The notes: generated from the sequence alone by a model not told the origin. Positions 24,144 to 35,469 are shown, counted from the first letter of the stretch. The stretch: 64,000 bases of DNA from Trichopria drosophilae (GCA_030407085.1 CM059584.1:66846001-66910000), one strand, 5' to 3'. Program-made: numbers and translations.

Positions 24144-24473
24144 TTAACCGTCTGCACATTTAAAGACAATCAGTGGACAATTAGAATAATAAAATAATTT
24201 TATTTGAGGACAAATATTGGTTTTCATACAATAAGGACAACGTTCCGAAAAGTATGGAAGCCTCGTTTCTATTTGAGTCGCCATTGGCATATAAGAATGT
24301 GAGCGTCGCGACACTATTTGTTTCCATATGTTCTCAATATATTGCTGATGAACTTTCAATTTTGCGACGGTTTCAGCTTCAGGCGGTGGCAAATTGGAGA
24401 ACGCTCGCCGTATACTCTCAAAATGAGACGATGGTGCGGTGATCAAATCTTCAAGAGAGACGGTATGAGACAT
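24144..24473 (-). CDS. Unrecognised 109-codon frame, possibly a retroelement gag start
   Basis: The frame starts at an ATG and reads SHTVSLEDLITAPSSHFESI, then a helical stretch VAKLKVHQQYIENIWKQ, then CPYCMKTNIC, a C..C......C arrangement. The helical region loosely resembles the N-terminal gag of BEL/Pao elements, but the cysteine cluster does not. On the same strand, about 600 bp upstream, TGGCGATCCTGCCAGGATC (about 25074-25092) looks like a tRNA primer-binding site following a possible LTR end. I could not find a second LTR. The assignment is weak. Confidence 0.3.
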   Translation of the reverse strand: MSHTVSLEDLITAPSSHFESIRRAFSNLPPPEAETVAKLKVHQQYIENIWKQIVSRRSHSYMPMATQIETRLPYFSERCPYCMKTNICPQIKLFYYSNCPLIVFKCADG

Positions 24474-24499
24474 GTCGAAACAGTCTTCTTTCCTCGGAG

Positions 24500-25526
24500 A
24501 TGAAAGTGAAAACTACTGTTGAAAAGTGGTTTAAAATCAACGCACAGAAAAACCACAATTTGAAGGGTCCGAAATTAGACAACTCGCACGGTGTTCATAA
24601 GTCCTTTGTCCGTGTGACGTGTTTACGGCGCGGCAATGTTGTGTTGCTGGCAGTGGCGAGTCGACTGACTGAAAGCGTCCAAAAGTATGCGCGCGCGCAT
24701 GTAACGAGTGCAGACGCGTCAAAAATCGTGGCGCGTGAACTGGCCACAAGAGGCGCGGGCGAAACGGCGCAAAAGGCAACAGTGCAACTAGGAGCGACTA
24801 ATGGCGCGGTCCACGGGACATTATGAAAGCCAAGGCGGGGAACTCGCGCACGGCGGAGAACTTGAAAAAGCCCCGAGAGAGGGGGAGACGCGACGCGAAC
24901 AGCAAATATGGCGCAATCTACAAGGCACGCGTAGATTGAAATCGCCGAAAAGTTAATGCGGCACTTAATTGTAGCACTAAAAAACACGCGAAGTGTAAAT
25001 GGCACTTTTGCACTGTCCGTTATAAAATATGAATGTTTCCAATTTTTTTCCACAGGCACTGTTAATCCTGATCCTGGCAGGATCGCCAGAAAATCTGTTA
25101 CGATATCGGAGGACCTCGTAGCCCGAATGTAGGAATGAGAAGATTCAGGATCCGAATCGTAGCACGGTGAGGAGTCCACGAGCACAGGGGTGGAATAAAT
25201 CCACTGATCCTTCCTTCAAAAACCATTCTACATTTTCACTAAAATTCTCAATTATTGCAAGGTTCTTCAGCACTGCGCGTATCACGGAAATTCGATCATT
25301 CACGCGGTACAAAATATATGAAATTGTATTAAACCGAACGTGCCAAATTTTAGATAAAGCTGTCGCGCGCACCAGCGTTGCGTATCGTTCAAGCGACGTG
25401 TGAAAATTAAAAAAGAAAACGTGGCGTTTGCCAAACCTCGCATCAACAGATGAACAACTAGAGTCGTTGACGAACTTAAAATTTCGGATCATTCTGGTAG
25501 TTCGCCAGTCGTACATTATCTTCTGC
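24500..25526. other. CpG-richer stretch, possible LTR or leader remnant
   Basis: The stretch is less AT-rich than its neighbours, with open frames on both strands (24500-24826 plus, 24595-25185 minus) that overlap and share no domain. The primer-site-like sequence near 25074-25092 on the minus strand suggests an LTR retroelement end between about 25095 and 25526. No terminal duplication was identified. Confidence 0.3.
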
Positions 25527-25602
25527 CAGGAGCGGTGGTGACTCAGTTGGTAGAGTATCGGCTTCGTAATCAGAAAACCCTGGTTCGACCCCAGCCTCAG
25601 CC
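25527..25602 (+). repeat. tRNA-derived SINE head (tRNA-Thr-like, CGT loop)
   Basis: The segment contains an A-box-like TGACTCAGTTGGTAGAG, an anticodon-like loop CTTCGTAATC and a B box GGTTCGACCCC in correct order and spacing for a tRNA. Acceptor pairing is poor and no terminal CCA-type end is visible, so a functional tRNA is unlikely. It directly precedes the Ty3/gypsy remnant, about 90 bp away. Confidence 0.6.
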
Positions 25603-25689
25603 ATCTATCATTGGGACACCTCTGTATTTATTTATAAGTGGCTAATAATGCCAGAGCGCAGGTGGTTCGGATTCCACCTTCTGTGGGCT

Positions 25690-26860
25690 GGTCCAAAATA
25701 TCGAGAATACGTAGAAGGACGTCATTTCCAAGTTATTACAGGACACAGTAGTCTCCAGTAGCTCTGTCATTTATATAATCCAAATGATAAATTAGCCTGA
25801 CGGGCTTATAAAGTTAAACATCGTCTAGGTTCGATGCATAATGTGCCGGAAGCCTTATCTCGTATGTAAAAAATGTGAAAAGAATTTTGCACGAAAACCA
25901 TGACCTTCTAACAGCAAGGCACTTGGGTGAACTGAAAACATAAAATCGTATCGCACGATATTATTATTGATACACCATGACTTCGTTAAATACGTCCGAA
26001 ACTTTGTGGTCTGCAAAAAAGTAAAATACCAGCAGTACCTGACAAAATGGGTCGTAGGATGGTACCAGATCCGTGGAAAATGATAGCAGCGGACGCCATG
26101 GATCTATTCCTCGATACCGTCCGAAACGTGAATACGACTTCTGTTACTAAATCATGTGAAAAGAAAATTATTATTCACTTCGGAACTCCAGAAGTTTTCC
26201 ACGCGGATAATGATAAGGGCTTCAGTAATCCGAAGATTGAAAAGTACTTGAAGGAGACGGGAATTATACACTCAACTAACCCATCTTACCATCCTCAAGC
26301 AAATCATGTTGAGCGGATTAACCGTTTGCTAAAGAGCATGATTGTAACTTTTCTCGGAGATAATCATAGATAGTGGGACGAACATATTGCTGAATTTGCG
26401 TTCGCCTACAATTTGGGATTGGACTACGCGAATGCACAATCTGCTAGATATTCATCAGGGTACCACATAAAATTGAGACAGCTCAAAAACGTCAGGCGAG
26501 CTAATATGGTAACAAGAAACGTGATGTACGGTTTAAAGTCGTAGAAAAATTTGTAAAATAAAATCATGTATGGTCTTCGGCCGCTCACGGTTTCGCAGCC
26601 AAACTAGCTCCAAAGTTTGTCGGACCTGATTTTGTTGCTGCCCGTTGGGTCTAACGTTTATGAGATACGAGATAAATGTGGCAAGTGGATCAGTAAAACT
26701 CATGTCAGTCAACTGAAAAATGTCCATGAAGAAGTCGATGTGCCATCCAGCAGTTCATCGACTGACCAAGATGTTCCCGCAGATGACGATATCGGACAAC
26801 AGCTAGCATCTGAGTCTGAACCAGAAGACTCGGAGCGTACACAGCGTACTCTTCTGGCTG
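25690..26860 (+). pseudogene. Ty3/gypsy pol remnant (RNase H end and integrase)
   Basis: The remnant begins in the RNase H domain: REYVEGRHFQVITGHSSL, then HRLGSMHNVPEALSRM, matching Y.EG..F.V.TDHSSL and H..GK.N.VPDALSR. The zinc-binding start of integrase follows (FVKYVRNFVVCKK, near 25985). The catalytic core is at 26047-26373: IIIHFGTPEVFHADNDKGFS, YHPQANHVERINRLLKSM. The TAG after NHR interrupts it, and WDEHIAEFAFAYNLG continues in frame. The tail (FAAKLAPKFVGPDFV, VYEIRDKCGKWISKTHVSQL) is split over two frames. Everything before RNase H is missing. At least five stops or shifts are visible. Confidence 0.8.
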
Positions 26861-26877
26861 ATATACATAGGGCCACT

Positions 26878-27660
26878 TTAACGAAAATCGCGAAAGCTTG
26901 TGATGGCTGAATTATCAAATCCAATGTTGCGTAGACAGCGTAAGATGACGTTATTGCCAAGGGAACCAAAGGTTTTCATAAAATCAAATTTCTTTTCAAT
27001 GGCGGAACGGGTATCATTGAGGATTTTAAGTAAGGCAGTCTGGGTGCTATGGTAATGACGAAAACCACGCTGCTGAGGATGATTACCAGATTCGAGATAT
27101 TGAATGATTTTGCGAGTAATTATGGAATCAAAATTTTTGAAAAGGCGTGGAGGATTAGCAACGGGGTTAGTGTCGGCTGGCGAGATAGAAATTATCCTTT
27201 TGAGTAGTGGTAACATAAAATAACTTCCAAAAATGAGGAAAGACAGCAGTATGGACATATTATAAATGTCGGTCAAAGAGCCGACAGTCGCCTCAAATAC
27301 GGTTTCCAAATGGGACAATTGCAAACCATGGGGACTAAGTCCACGTGGCTTATTTAGGCTGGTGCGCAGAGTAAGGAATACTTCACTCAGAAGTAAAACT
27401 GGTAAGATAAAATGAGGAGAATGAGATGAACGGGGAGTATCAAGAATCAGGCGTAGATCAGATGATGAACATAGAGTATGCGATGAGGATGTAGTAAGAA
27501 AAGGTATGAAGTGCGAAATGGGAGATATTGCTAGCAAGGCCAAGATTCCTAAGCCGTGGCCATGAGCGGTGGACTAGTCAGACCGTATAACTGGCTAAGG
27601 ATGAAGGTGTTTTTGGCTTGGGAAATAATGCGTTTAAGATTTTTTGCGTGTTGCTCGATA
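26878..27660 (-). pseudogene. LINE reverse transcriptase, N-terminal part
   Basis: The minus-strand frame contains SLNKPRGLSPHGLQLSHL, SLTDIYNMSILLS, NPPRLFKNFDSIITRKI, and HPQQRGFRHYHSTQTALLKI. These are the fingers and the QSGFR..HST.TALL box of a LINE reverse transcriptase. Motif A is present but decayed (KKFDFMKTFGSLGNNVIL, where F.D..KAFD..... is expected). The sequence stops soon after; motifs B and C and the C-terminus are absent. The break abuts the end of the Ty3/gypsy remnant, so one rearrangement joins the two elements. Confidence 0.7.
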
Positions 27661-28550
27661 TTGGGTCATGATTAGAGGGCAGGACCTACGCTTGGTATGC
27701 TTGTATAGCATTGTTGGCGTGTGAACGATACTCGCCATCTAGTTTACCGTGATGCTAATATTCTGTCGTGAAACTGGCACTTTGTGCGACATCTCCGTGC
27801 GTCGGCGAGAATCATATTCTTCGTAGGTGTATACATTGTTGCAATTACCGACTTTAAATTACTTTGATTACGCCTTATTTTGACGTTTGTAATTCGCGCC
27901 AAATAAATAGTCCGATATTTAGGACTTCTATAAAATCCGCGAGCGGCGTTCATGGTTTCCGCCGATCTGTGCGGCCTCTTGCTAAAAGAAACTTCCGCAT
28001 TTTTGGGAGTTCAGTTGTCAGCACACCTCTGTACTGCTTTTACGTATCCATAAACGACACCCTTTTGTATCTTTCTCGGTGATCGGCATTCGGAGTCTTC
28101 GTGATCGTCGCTCTCACGAAAGTCATCGCTTCGTCAGGGCAATTATCGCTCTCGCTTTCAGTAACGTTTACATTGTAATCCGGTATTACAGTCATTAACA
28201 TCCGAGCATTCGATTGCGGCCACGTGAGCATAAGACTCACCTCGTGTAGTATATGGCTGTACCGTATGCACTCAATAAAGATTGAGAATATCATAATAAG
28301 TGCATCCCTTATTATTTTTTATCCTGTGCACTCCAATCCGGCGAACATTTAAATTCAGCGAAGCTGCATATGTCGTTCGAAATAATATCGGCATAGCACA
28401 ACGCGTACAAGCATATTTCGAGAACGTTTCAGCTGTCGTATTTCTGACGTCACCTAAGGTGTCAATGGTTGATCGTGAACTCGCGAAACGATAGGAGCAT
28501 ATGTGTCAACAGCTTGAATAATAATGCTTTAGATGGTATTGTCTGAATCT
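27661..28550. other. Unassigned spacer inside the minus-strand LINE
   Basis: About 890 bp separates the endonuclease (28552-29004) from the reverse transcriptase. That is longer than the usual linker. It contains AATAAAG near 28275 and CpG-rich sequence near 28090-28250, suggesting an insertion such as a solo LTR. No inverted ends or duplication were found. Confidence 0.3.
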
Positions 28551-28551
28551 T

Positions 28552-29004
28552 CTAATTGTGATATGCTATCAAGCGGTAGAACGGATCCATAATCAGTGGG
28601 ACTAGCATTTGCAATAAGTTCGGCAAATAAATCGCTGTTAAAGTTTCGAAAATCTCGAGCAGATATTTAGGTATTAAATCTACGAAAAAACGACCATCTG
28701 GGCGATGATAAATAGCGATTGATAAATGATTTAATATATTGAGAAATTTAATGTTTAAAAATAAAAATTCTGGGTTACCAATGCACGAGTATAACGAACG
28801 TTCAAGGACTGTATAGGTTAATGATTCGTGCAAATAACAGCCCAGCCCACGGCCCTGAGTATATCGTTCAGTATTTACGCGCAATCCAATGATCATGCCA
28901 TACTTGGTTATATGTAGGTATATTAAGAAAATCGGACGGTATATTAGGCGTGAGTCACGCTTCGGTGATTGCGAAGATTTGGGGCGAACAAATAGCAATC
29001 TCAT
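28552..29004 (-). pseudogene. LINE endonuclease fragment
   Basis: The frame reads YTQGRGLGCYLHESLTYTVL, NPEFLFLNIK and AIYHRPDGRFFVDLIPKYLL. These match the middle of LINE apurinic-type endonucleases (RGGGV.CY....L, PE.L...I, YRPP...F..DL). The N-terminal NIRG and QETW region and the final SDH box are missing or out of frame. It belongs with the ORF1 upstream and reverse transcriptase downstream on the minus strand. Confidence 0.65.
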
Positions 29005-29113
29005 GTTCGACCTCGGCTATATGCGCACGTAGCGAATTAATACTAACGTGACAGAGGTGCAGATAGGGACAAGGGGAAGTGGACGCATTCAAGGATTGAC
29101 ATTGAGAATGTCG

Positions 29114-29622
29114 TCATTGGATTGCAGGCATATCCGATTCTAAAAGAATATGGATTTCTGAAGAGGCTGCATCTTTTCGCACACAAATATTCCTATTTCG
29201 CGACCATACATGTATAGAAATTCGTTTAAATAAATTATTGAGTCGGGCACGATTGTTTTCGATAACTCCGGAAACATTTGTACGCGGGTTATTTTCCGTG
29301 AGAACGCTTTTCATCGAGAGCGTACATCAATTGATATAAATTTAACACGTACGGATTTATTTAATGGACTAGATGACTGAGTGGTAGAAATGGTGGATGG
29401 GGTAACAGGTGGATTAACATTGGCAAGACGAGCATCAATAATAAATGATTCGAATAAAGAGGGATAGAAGAAAATGCGAGAGGGGATTTCCTTAGATGAA
29501 ATTTCCACTTGATTCGGAATACCGATAATCAAAAGTTCAGGCGACGATTTGGCATAAACTTCCGAAAGTTTAAATTGTCCCATATCAGTTGCGAATGATT
29601 GGTAAGTCAAGTATTGCAACAC
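29114..29622 (-). pseudogene. LINE ORF1 with FP25K-like C-terminal domain
   Basis: Two frames, 29622-29311 and 29314-29114, together give an ORF1. The first contains LLIIGIPNQVEISSKE and VRVKFISIDVRSR. The second contains RLNNLFKRI, then VWSRNRNICVRKDAASS and ILLESDMPAI. The last part matches the domain shared by baculovirus FP25K proteins and the ORF1 of many insect LINEs (Baculo_FP, known from the families). A frameshift at about 29312 and another near 29245 break it. It lies at the 5' end of the 26.9-29.6 kb minus-strand LINE. Confidence 0.6.
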
Positions 29623-29639
29623 AGGCCTACAAAATCAGG

Positions 29640-30048
29640 CCGATCTCAATACCCAGAAACCTGAGTATACTTTTCCAAAGGTTTTCGATGCGCTGAATCC
29701 AAATCTGGCCGCAGAATTGTCCTATCGCGTCAAGATTTGAGATATCCTAACCTAAAAGTGCAAAAAACACCGATTTTGCCCATTTTCAGTAAGTTTTTGT
29801 GGCAGAAAAAAATGTTTGTTCGAAATTTGGCAAAAACCAAGTTAAAGTGCTATTCATCAGCTTTAAAATGCTTTTTTAGTCATTCCGATACGATTTTTTT
29901 TCATCGAGTTATTTATAAGAAATATCTATTCGGAATGTTTACTTATCAATAACAACAATACGCGCACTCGTTAATATTCGTGAACTACATGACGATATAC
30001 GTTTTCAATTCAGTCGTACTTCACTTTTGAAAACAAGCACATCTCGTC
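29640..30048. other. Non-coding spacer
   Basis: Nothing is recognised. The small plus-strand frame at 29737-29952 is lysine- and phenylalanine-rich low-complexity translation. Confidence 0.35.
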
Positions 30049-30266
30049 GTGAAAACGAAAAAAATGGAGTTTGGAACTTGTACGCTGGATAACCCGAATT
30101 TTGTCGAGGTAGGGATTCAAGTCGAACAAGATGGTGATGACATTACCGTGGTCCACAGAGAGCAGGCGGGACATATCATACACCAAGAACAATACGAAGA
30201 GACACTCAAATGTCGTGGGAAGTCAACTCTCAGAAGACATTGGACACTCCATGAAGCCTGCCGAAC
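30049..30266 (+). CDS. Unrecognised coding-like frame interrupted by the 30267-30880 element
   Basis: The frame starts KTKKMEFGTCTLDNPNFVEV and stays acidic and coding-like (VEQDGDDITVVHREQ) up to HEACRT. There the inverted-repeat element begins. Sequence on the far side (about 30882-31140) is again GC-balanced and purine-rich, as if one exon or gene was split by the insertion. No domain is recognised and no continuing frame can be proven. Confidence 0.3.
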
Positions 30267-30880
30267 AAAGGAGGAGGGCCCCTAAGGCCTATATTTCGCC
30301 CTCTTGGAATTTTGATTTAAACGGTTGAAAACTTTTTCTTAAGGTAGAAAAGTAGAAAAAGTAATTTTATTGATTTTAGGCGAAACGGTGGATTTTAGGG
30401 GTATTTTTCAAAAATAACCCTTAGATTTTAGGGGTATTTTTCAAAAAGAGTGTCAAAAATATATGCAAAAAACGTTGTTAAATTGTTGGGCAATTGGCTT
30501 GAAAATCGTTACTCGGGGGTTTTCGGGGTCGCTGATTACGAATCCGATGATAGTTTTTCAAAATTCAAAATGGCGGATCCAATATGGCGGACGACTTTTT
30601 AAAAATCTTATGCAGTTGGCTTGAAAATTGTTACTCGGGGGTTTTCGGGGTCGCTGATTGCGAATTCGATGATAGTTTTTCAAAATTCAAAATGGCGGAT
30701 CCAATATGGCGGACGACTTTCTTAAAATCTTATGCAGTTGGCTTGAAAATCGTTACTCGGGGTTTTTGGGGTTGCTCAATCAATAAAAACTTACTTTTTC
30801 TACCGTAAAAAAAAGTTTTCAACCGTTTAAATCAAAATCCCAAGGGGGCGAAAAATAGGCCTTAAGGGCCCTCCTCCTTT
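30267..30880. mobile_element. Inverted-repeat element carrying three tandem 122-bp modules
   Basis: Terminal inverted repeats of about 90 bp begin AAAGGAGGAGGGCCC. They match with few differences between 30267-30356 and 30790-30880, both arms continuing through CGGTTGAAAAC. Between them are two full copies and one partial copy of a module with an exact 122-bp period (TTGGCTT at 30494, 30616, 30738). Each module has TTACTCGGGG, TCGCTGATT and AAAATGGCGGATCCAATATG landmarks. No coding region is present, and no target duplication is obvious. Confidence 0.75.
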
Positions 30881-31684
30881 GGGGCAAGAGAAAGAAGACG
30901 AAACTAAGATAAATTGGAGGACGAAGGAGTGTAAAGACCGAGACACTAGAATCTCCGATGATTACAACAAATTACGGTTAGACTAAATCGGTAAAATGTG
31001 TCCCACAAGAGGAAAACCGCAAGGAGGCGGTTTATATGATCCCGATTTTATCGACAAATTCTGGGAGGATTACTCTACCATACCGAGTACGGAATTCAAC
31101 TCAGAAATGCTCCGGTATTAAGAAATAATGAAAAAAAGGATAGAGTGACAGTTTAGTTGTGTTCGTTTGTTGTTGTTTACACCTATTTATTAGCTTCATC
31201 AAAATTACTGGATGTGATAAAATTATGTTGTTTGTATTAATGTAGTGCGAAAATTGGATTATCCATCGAGACTGAAAGACTGATAATTTAATTATGAAAG
31301 ATCGTTAATTTAGTTTAATTGTGTTAAGATCATTATGATATTATGTAATTTGAAAATTCAGTAATTTTTTGTTCTTCGATTTATGTGTGGTCGTTCCAAA
31401 AATGTAGGGGGACATATGTAACGGACAAATGTATTATTTCATTAAATAATATTCTATTATTTTCGAAATATTTCTCGACCATTAGTAAAGCAGAAGATTA
31501 ATAAAGCACCCTCATTTAAATTTTGTTGCTTTTCGTTTCCATTTCTTGAAACCGCATACTTTAATTTTCGCGGATCGAGTTCTGCATGTCGGAATTGCGT
31601 CGGCGGGTGGTGGAATGCCCCCACTCGTAGAGAACCGAAAACCGAGTTGTATAAATTGGGGAACTCAAGGTACATTCGGCACTT

Positions 31685-32945
31685 CATTCCATAGAAATTC
31701 ACATAGAAAACAGCTGAAATTTGTTACTCGGGGGATTTCGGGGTCGCTGATCCCGACCTCAGCTTTCAATATTCAAAATAGCGGATCCAATATGGCGGAT
31801 ATAATTCTAAAAATAGCCAAATTCGCTTGACACATGTTACTCGGGGGTTTTCGTGGTTGCTAATTACGTATCCGGCCTCAGTTTTTAAAAATTCAAAGTG
31901 GCGTACCCAAAATGGCGGACAAATTCTTATGAAACACGTTACTTCGAGACTTTTTGCGTAGCTGATTATGTATCCGGCCTCAGATTATAAAAGTTCAAAA
32001 TGGCGGATACAATATGACTGACCAAAATTCGAAAAGTGTACCGAATTAGCTAGAACTGGTTATACGGGGGTTTAGGGTCGCTGAATACGAATGTGGACTT
32101 AGATTTGAAGAATTCAAAATTATGGATTCAATATGGCAGATAAAATGCCGAACAGTGAATAGAATTAACTGCAACTAGTTACTCGGCAGTTTGTGGAATC
32201 GCTGATGACGAATCTGGCCACAGATTTTAGGAATTGGAAATAGCGCATCAAAAGTCGAAAAATTAATGAAAATTTGATGAAACTGGTTACTCAAGGGTTT
32301 TCCAGGTCGTTCGTTCCGAATTTGAAATAAAAATCCGAAAATTAAAAATGGTGCATCCATTATGGCTGACTAAATGGCAAAATATTACTTGAATCGGAGG
32401 AAACTGGTTATTGGCGGGAGGGGGGGGGGTAGGGTTTTTCGAGGTCGCTAATTCGGAATATGTAGTAAAACATCATAAATACGAAAATGTCGCATCCAAT
32501 ACGGTCGACTGTAGGTACAAACAATCATTTGATGCGAACGAATCTGTCTACTCGCAGGTTTTCTAGTTCGCGAATTATGATTTCACAGAAAACTCTCTGC
32601 GTTCCACAGGGTGGATACTGTGTCTATTAAAATCGTTCTTTATATAAAGTTTATTTTATCCAACACGGCGGAGCGAGTGTCAGTATTGTTAGCCTTTGAG
32701 GATCATTGATATTTTTCTTTTACTCCGGCAAAAACTCTTGTAATTTAATTTATCTTTTAAAATCTGAGAGCGGATTTATAATCAGCTACGACAAAAATCC
32801 CCGAGTAATGTGTTTCAAGCGAATTTGGCCATTTTTGAGAATTACGTCCGCCATATTGGATCCGTCATTTTGAATATTGAAAGCTGAGGTCGGGTTCAGC
32901 GACCCCGAAATCCCACAAGTAACGAATTTCAGCTGTTTTCTATGT
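31685..32945. repeat. Long array of the ~120-bp module with inverted ends
   Basis: From ACATAGAAAACAGCTG (31702) onward about seven diverging forward copies follow, each with a TTACTCGGGGG-type start and a TGGCGGATCC-type end, until about 32590. Two copies in reverse orientation lie at 32780-32945, ending with the reverse complement of the same ACATAGAAAACAGCTG. The outer 150 bp of the two sides are close matches, so the block may be one element with inverted ends. Internal copies are much more diverged than the outer ones. Confidence 0.65.
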
Positions 32946-33352
32946 AAGGAAAAATGTGTGCTTCAAAGTGTTACGTCCTAGGTCGGATCTGCCGTATCTC
33001 TCGGCCCACTGTGCGTCGCCATTTTGTATAATCAATTTTTACCATACGGCGATGGAACGCCACACTACGCCCAGGTCGCAAGGGTGGTCCGGTTGACAGA
33101 GAATGCCCCGTATATATATTTCTAATAAGTTAATCCAAATGAGTTTGATCATTTGCACCCATACCCTTGATCCTTCGAACCTCAAAATTTAAGAAACATT
33201 AAAATAAGGAAGTTTCAATTGTTTATGAGATATGATATTATATTATTAAATAATTATTTCTATAATAACGTAATAATTATTATTATTTAAACAAAAATAA
33301 TACAGTTCGTTGCATAAAACTGTTCTATGCCAAGTGTAGGAAACTATTCAAA
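32946..33352. other. Non-coding spacer
   Basis: Mixed-composition sequence (about 32975-33110) followed by very AT-rich sequence. Nothing is recognised. Confidence 0.35.
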
Positions 33353-33539
33353 CCGTGGTAAAAACGGAAAGCGTGATCGAAGCGTGGCCGAAGCGTGAAA
33401 ATGTCCAAATTTACTTTTAAGATACGCTTAAGTGACTCTTTAACTCACGAGGCGCTCTCTCAGGTGCTTTTTAAAGCGTTATTTAAGCGTGGAGTCGAAA
33501 CTTCGGTTACGCTTCAATCACGCTTTCATTTTCACCAGG
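33353..33539. mobile_element. Small MITE-like inverted-repeat element
   Basis: The left end CCGTGGTAAAAACGGAAAGC and the right end (reverse complement CCTGGTGAAAATGAAAGCG) both continue with GTGAT(C/T)GAAGCGT..CCGAAG. This gives imperfect inverted repeats of about 40 bp around a roughly 105-bp centre. The length of 187 bp and lack of coding suit a MITE. No target duplication is clear. Confidence 0.5.
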
Positions 33540-34167
33540 GAAGTTCATATCCAATGTACTAACAAATTTTGAAAACCTGAAACTAATGACTTCATACTAT
33601 AACATTCGTATTCTTTAAACTCGAAACTAGAAATATACTATGTCTCGACAGAAAACTTATTCAGAGGCTTTAATTCTCGATAATCCCATGTAATGCTATT
33701 TCAGCTTTTCTTGCCGGTCAAAGCCAAATTATGCTTTTCGCTGAAAAAGGCATCTTGAGTGTTAAATATTTGGACATCAGCAATATTTCCAAAATAATAT
33801 GGAATTGAGGGATGAAAAGTTTTTAATGTACCCATATAGTCTCGCGATGTCCTCATATTTGAGATCTCATTAGTACAGAATTGAGTCGCGCATGCGTCAA
33901 ATAGTCTGCTTTTATGCATATATGACTATTTTGGAATACTTGTAATGATCGACTAATAGTATTGATGGGTAACCAATAGGCGTCGGGAGAAAAAATTCCC
34001 GAAGAAAGAAGGTCTCAAATGTGAGTGACGAACTTCGACACATATAGCATTCACATGGCGTGTAAAAAAGCGCTTTAGACTCATTCATATGTGTCATTAT
34101 GCACCTTATATGAACTCACGTTGCTATCTGAGTAGTGCACATAACTCCTAGAATAGAGGAATAACTT

Positions 34168-34274
34168 CCTTACAAACACAAAAGTAATAGTTATATAACA
34201 ACTAGGTAATATTTATGTAACAATGTAACCATTACGTAAATGTTACATAACTGTTACTTTCTATGTTTGCAGGG
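34168..34274. mobile_element. Tiny MITE-like inverted-repeat element
   Basis: The ends CCTTACAAACACA and (reverse complement) CCCTGCAAACATA continue into AAGTAA(T/C)AGTTAT(A/G)TAAC, giving about 32-bp inverted repeats in a 107-bp element. The centre also contains several TGTTAC/GTAACA repeats. Confidence 0.5.
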
Positions 34275-34299
34275 TTGTAACATCTCATGAATGTTTTTA

Positions 34300-34545
34300 C
34301 AGTTTTTGGGGTCTCTTATTCAAAAATTCAAAATGGCGGACAAAATTTGTAAATATCTATTACAATATATCGCAGGCCAGAAGACTTACTATTTTGGCCA
34401 AAAGTATACAAGTTTTTAAAATTGCCTGAAACGAGTTACTCCGAGGTTTTTGGAGTCGTGGAACACGAAATTTCTCGGGTATATTTTCCGGTCATTGAAT
34501 AGGAATCTAACATTAAATCATCAAAATTGAAGATGGAAAATGCAA
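34300..34545 (+). repeat. Degenerate copies of the ~120-bp module
   Basis: TTCAAAATGGCGGACAAAAT near 34326 and GAGTTACTCCGAGGTTTTTG near 34435 are the two landmarks of the module. The copies are much decayed. Confidence 0.5.
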
Positions 34546-34549
34546 TATC

Positions 34550-35264
34550 CAAGACTTGGGTTTTAAAACCTTATTGAATTTACATAATTTTTACATAATT
34601 TTATATAATACTTACATACATTTTTTTAAACTGGAGTTACAAAAATATGTATTGTATAAAGGAAGTGAATTAAGTATTCTAATTGATGCCACATTTTCAT
34701 TGGTTTCGATTACTTTTATAAAACCTACTGACGTGCCTCATCACGTGAAGGTTGAAAGTTAGACTATTGAAGCACTTTTTTATTTTTTTTTATTTTTTAC
34801 AATCTTTGTTTTTTTTCTTTTTTACAATTTTTTTTTACTGTTTGAATTTTCTAAATTATCCTAAAACTTATGGACCTGAAACTGTATTGAACAGTCAGCA
34901 TTTACATTAATTGTCTTCATTGTCCGATTTTGCGTGTTATACAGTTTAATTTAAAAAATGGGCAAAAATGGGGAAACCCATCTTCAAGCAGATACTCTAT
35001 GGAAGAAATTCCTGCTTTAAACTATTAAAAATAGCATGGAACATTTTGGTACTCACATTCGACAGCGTGAACGCAATTTTAAAAACTTACTTTTCCGATA
35101 TTAATATTAAATTAAACCATCAGTGAAAATTTGAATTATTCATCTAATTAGAATTGAATGTTTTCTACTTTGCTCTGAACCCACAAAAAAGAAACAATTA
35201 TTAATCTAACGACTATACTAAACAAAAACTGAAATTAAGAAGAGAACAAATTATTCATAAATAT
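34550..35264. other. AT-rich intronic stretch
   Basis: No gene or RNA is recognised; T-rich runs occur around 34780-34830. It ends at the target duplication of the copia element. Confidence 0.4.
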
Positions 35265-35269
35265 GATCT
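35265..35269. repeat. Target-site duplication GATCT, 5' copy
   Basis: GATCT occurs immediately before the 5' LTR and again at 37562-37566 immediately after the 3' LTR. The 5-bp length is right for Ty1/copia. Confidence 0.8.
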
Positions 35270-35469
35270 TGTTGAATAAGTGTAAACCAACATTTGTATT
35301 TACCTTGCATATTTGTCATTATCTACCGATATGGGCCAATCTATATTGTTTATATTTACGAGTTAACATATAGAATATATAAATATATGTACAACGAACT
35401 TTATATGGATTACATTTCGTTAAGAAAGACACGTGCCTATTTTTTTTTCTCCCTAATCGTTTTTCATCA
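35270..35469 (+). repeat. Copia 5' LTR (200 bp)
   Basis: It begins TGTTGAATAAG and ends TTTTTCATCA, the usual TG..CA. From its 15th base onward it matches 37373-37561. Directly after it comes GGTTTATGGGCCCAG, near-identical to the primer-binding site of Drosophila copia, which pairs with an internal part of initiator tRNA-Met. Confidence 0.8.

Noticed and set aside
25527..25602. Functional tRNA-Thr gene
   Set aside because: A and B boxes and a CGT loop are present, but acceptor-stem pairing is poor. Two similar SINE-like sequences exist elsewhere in the window.
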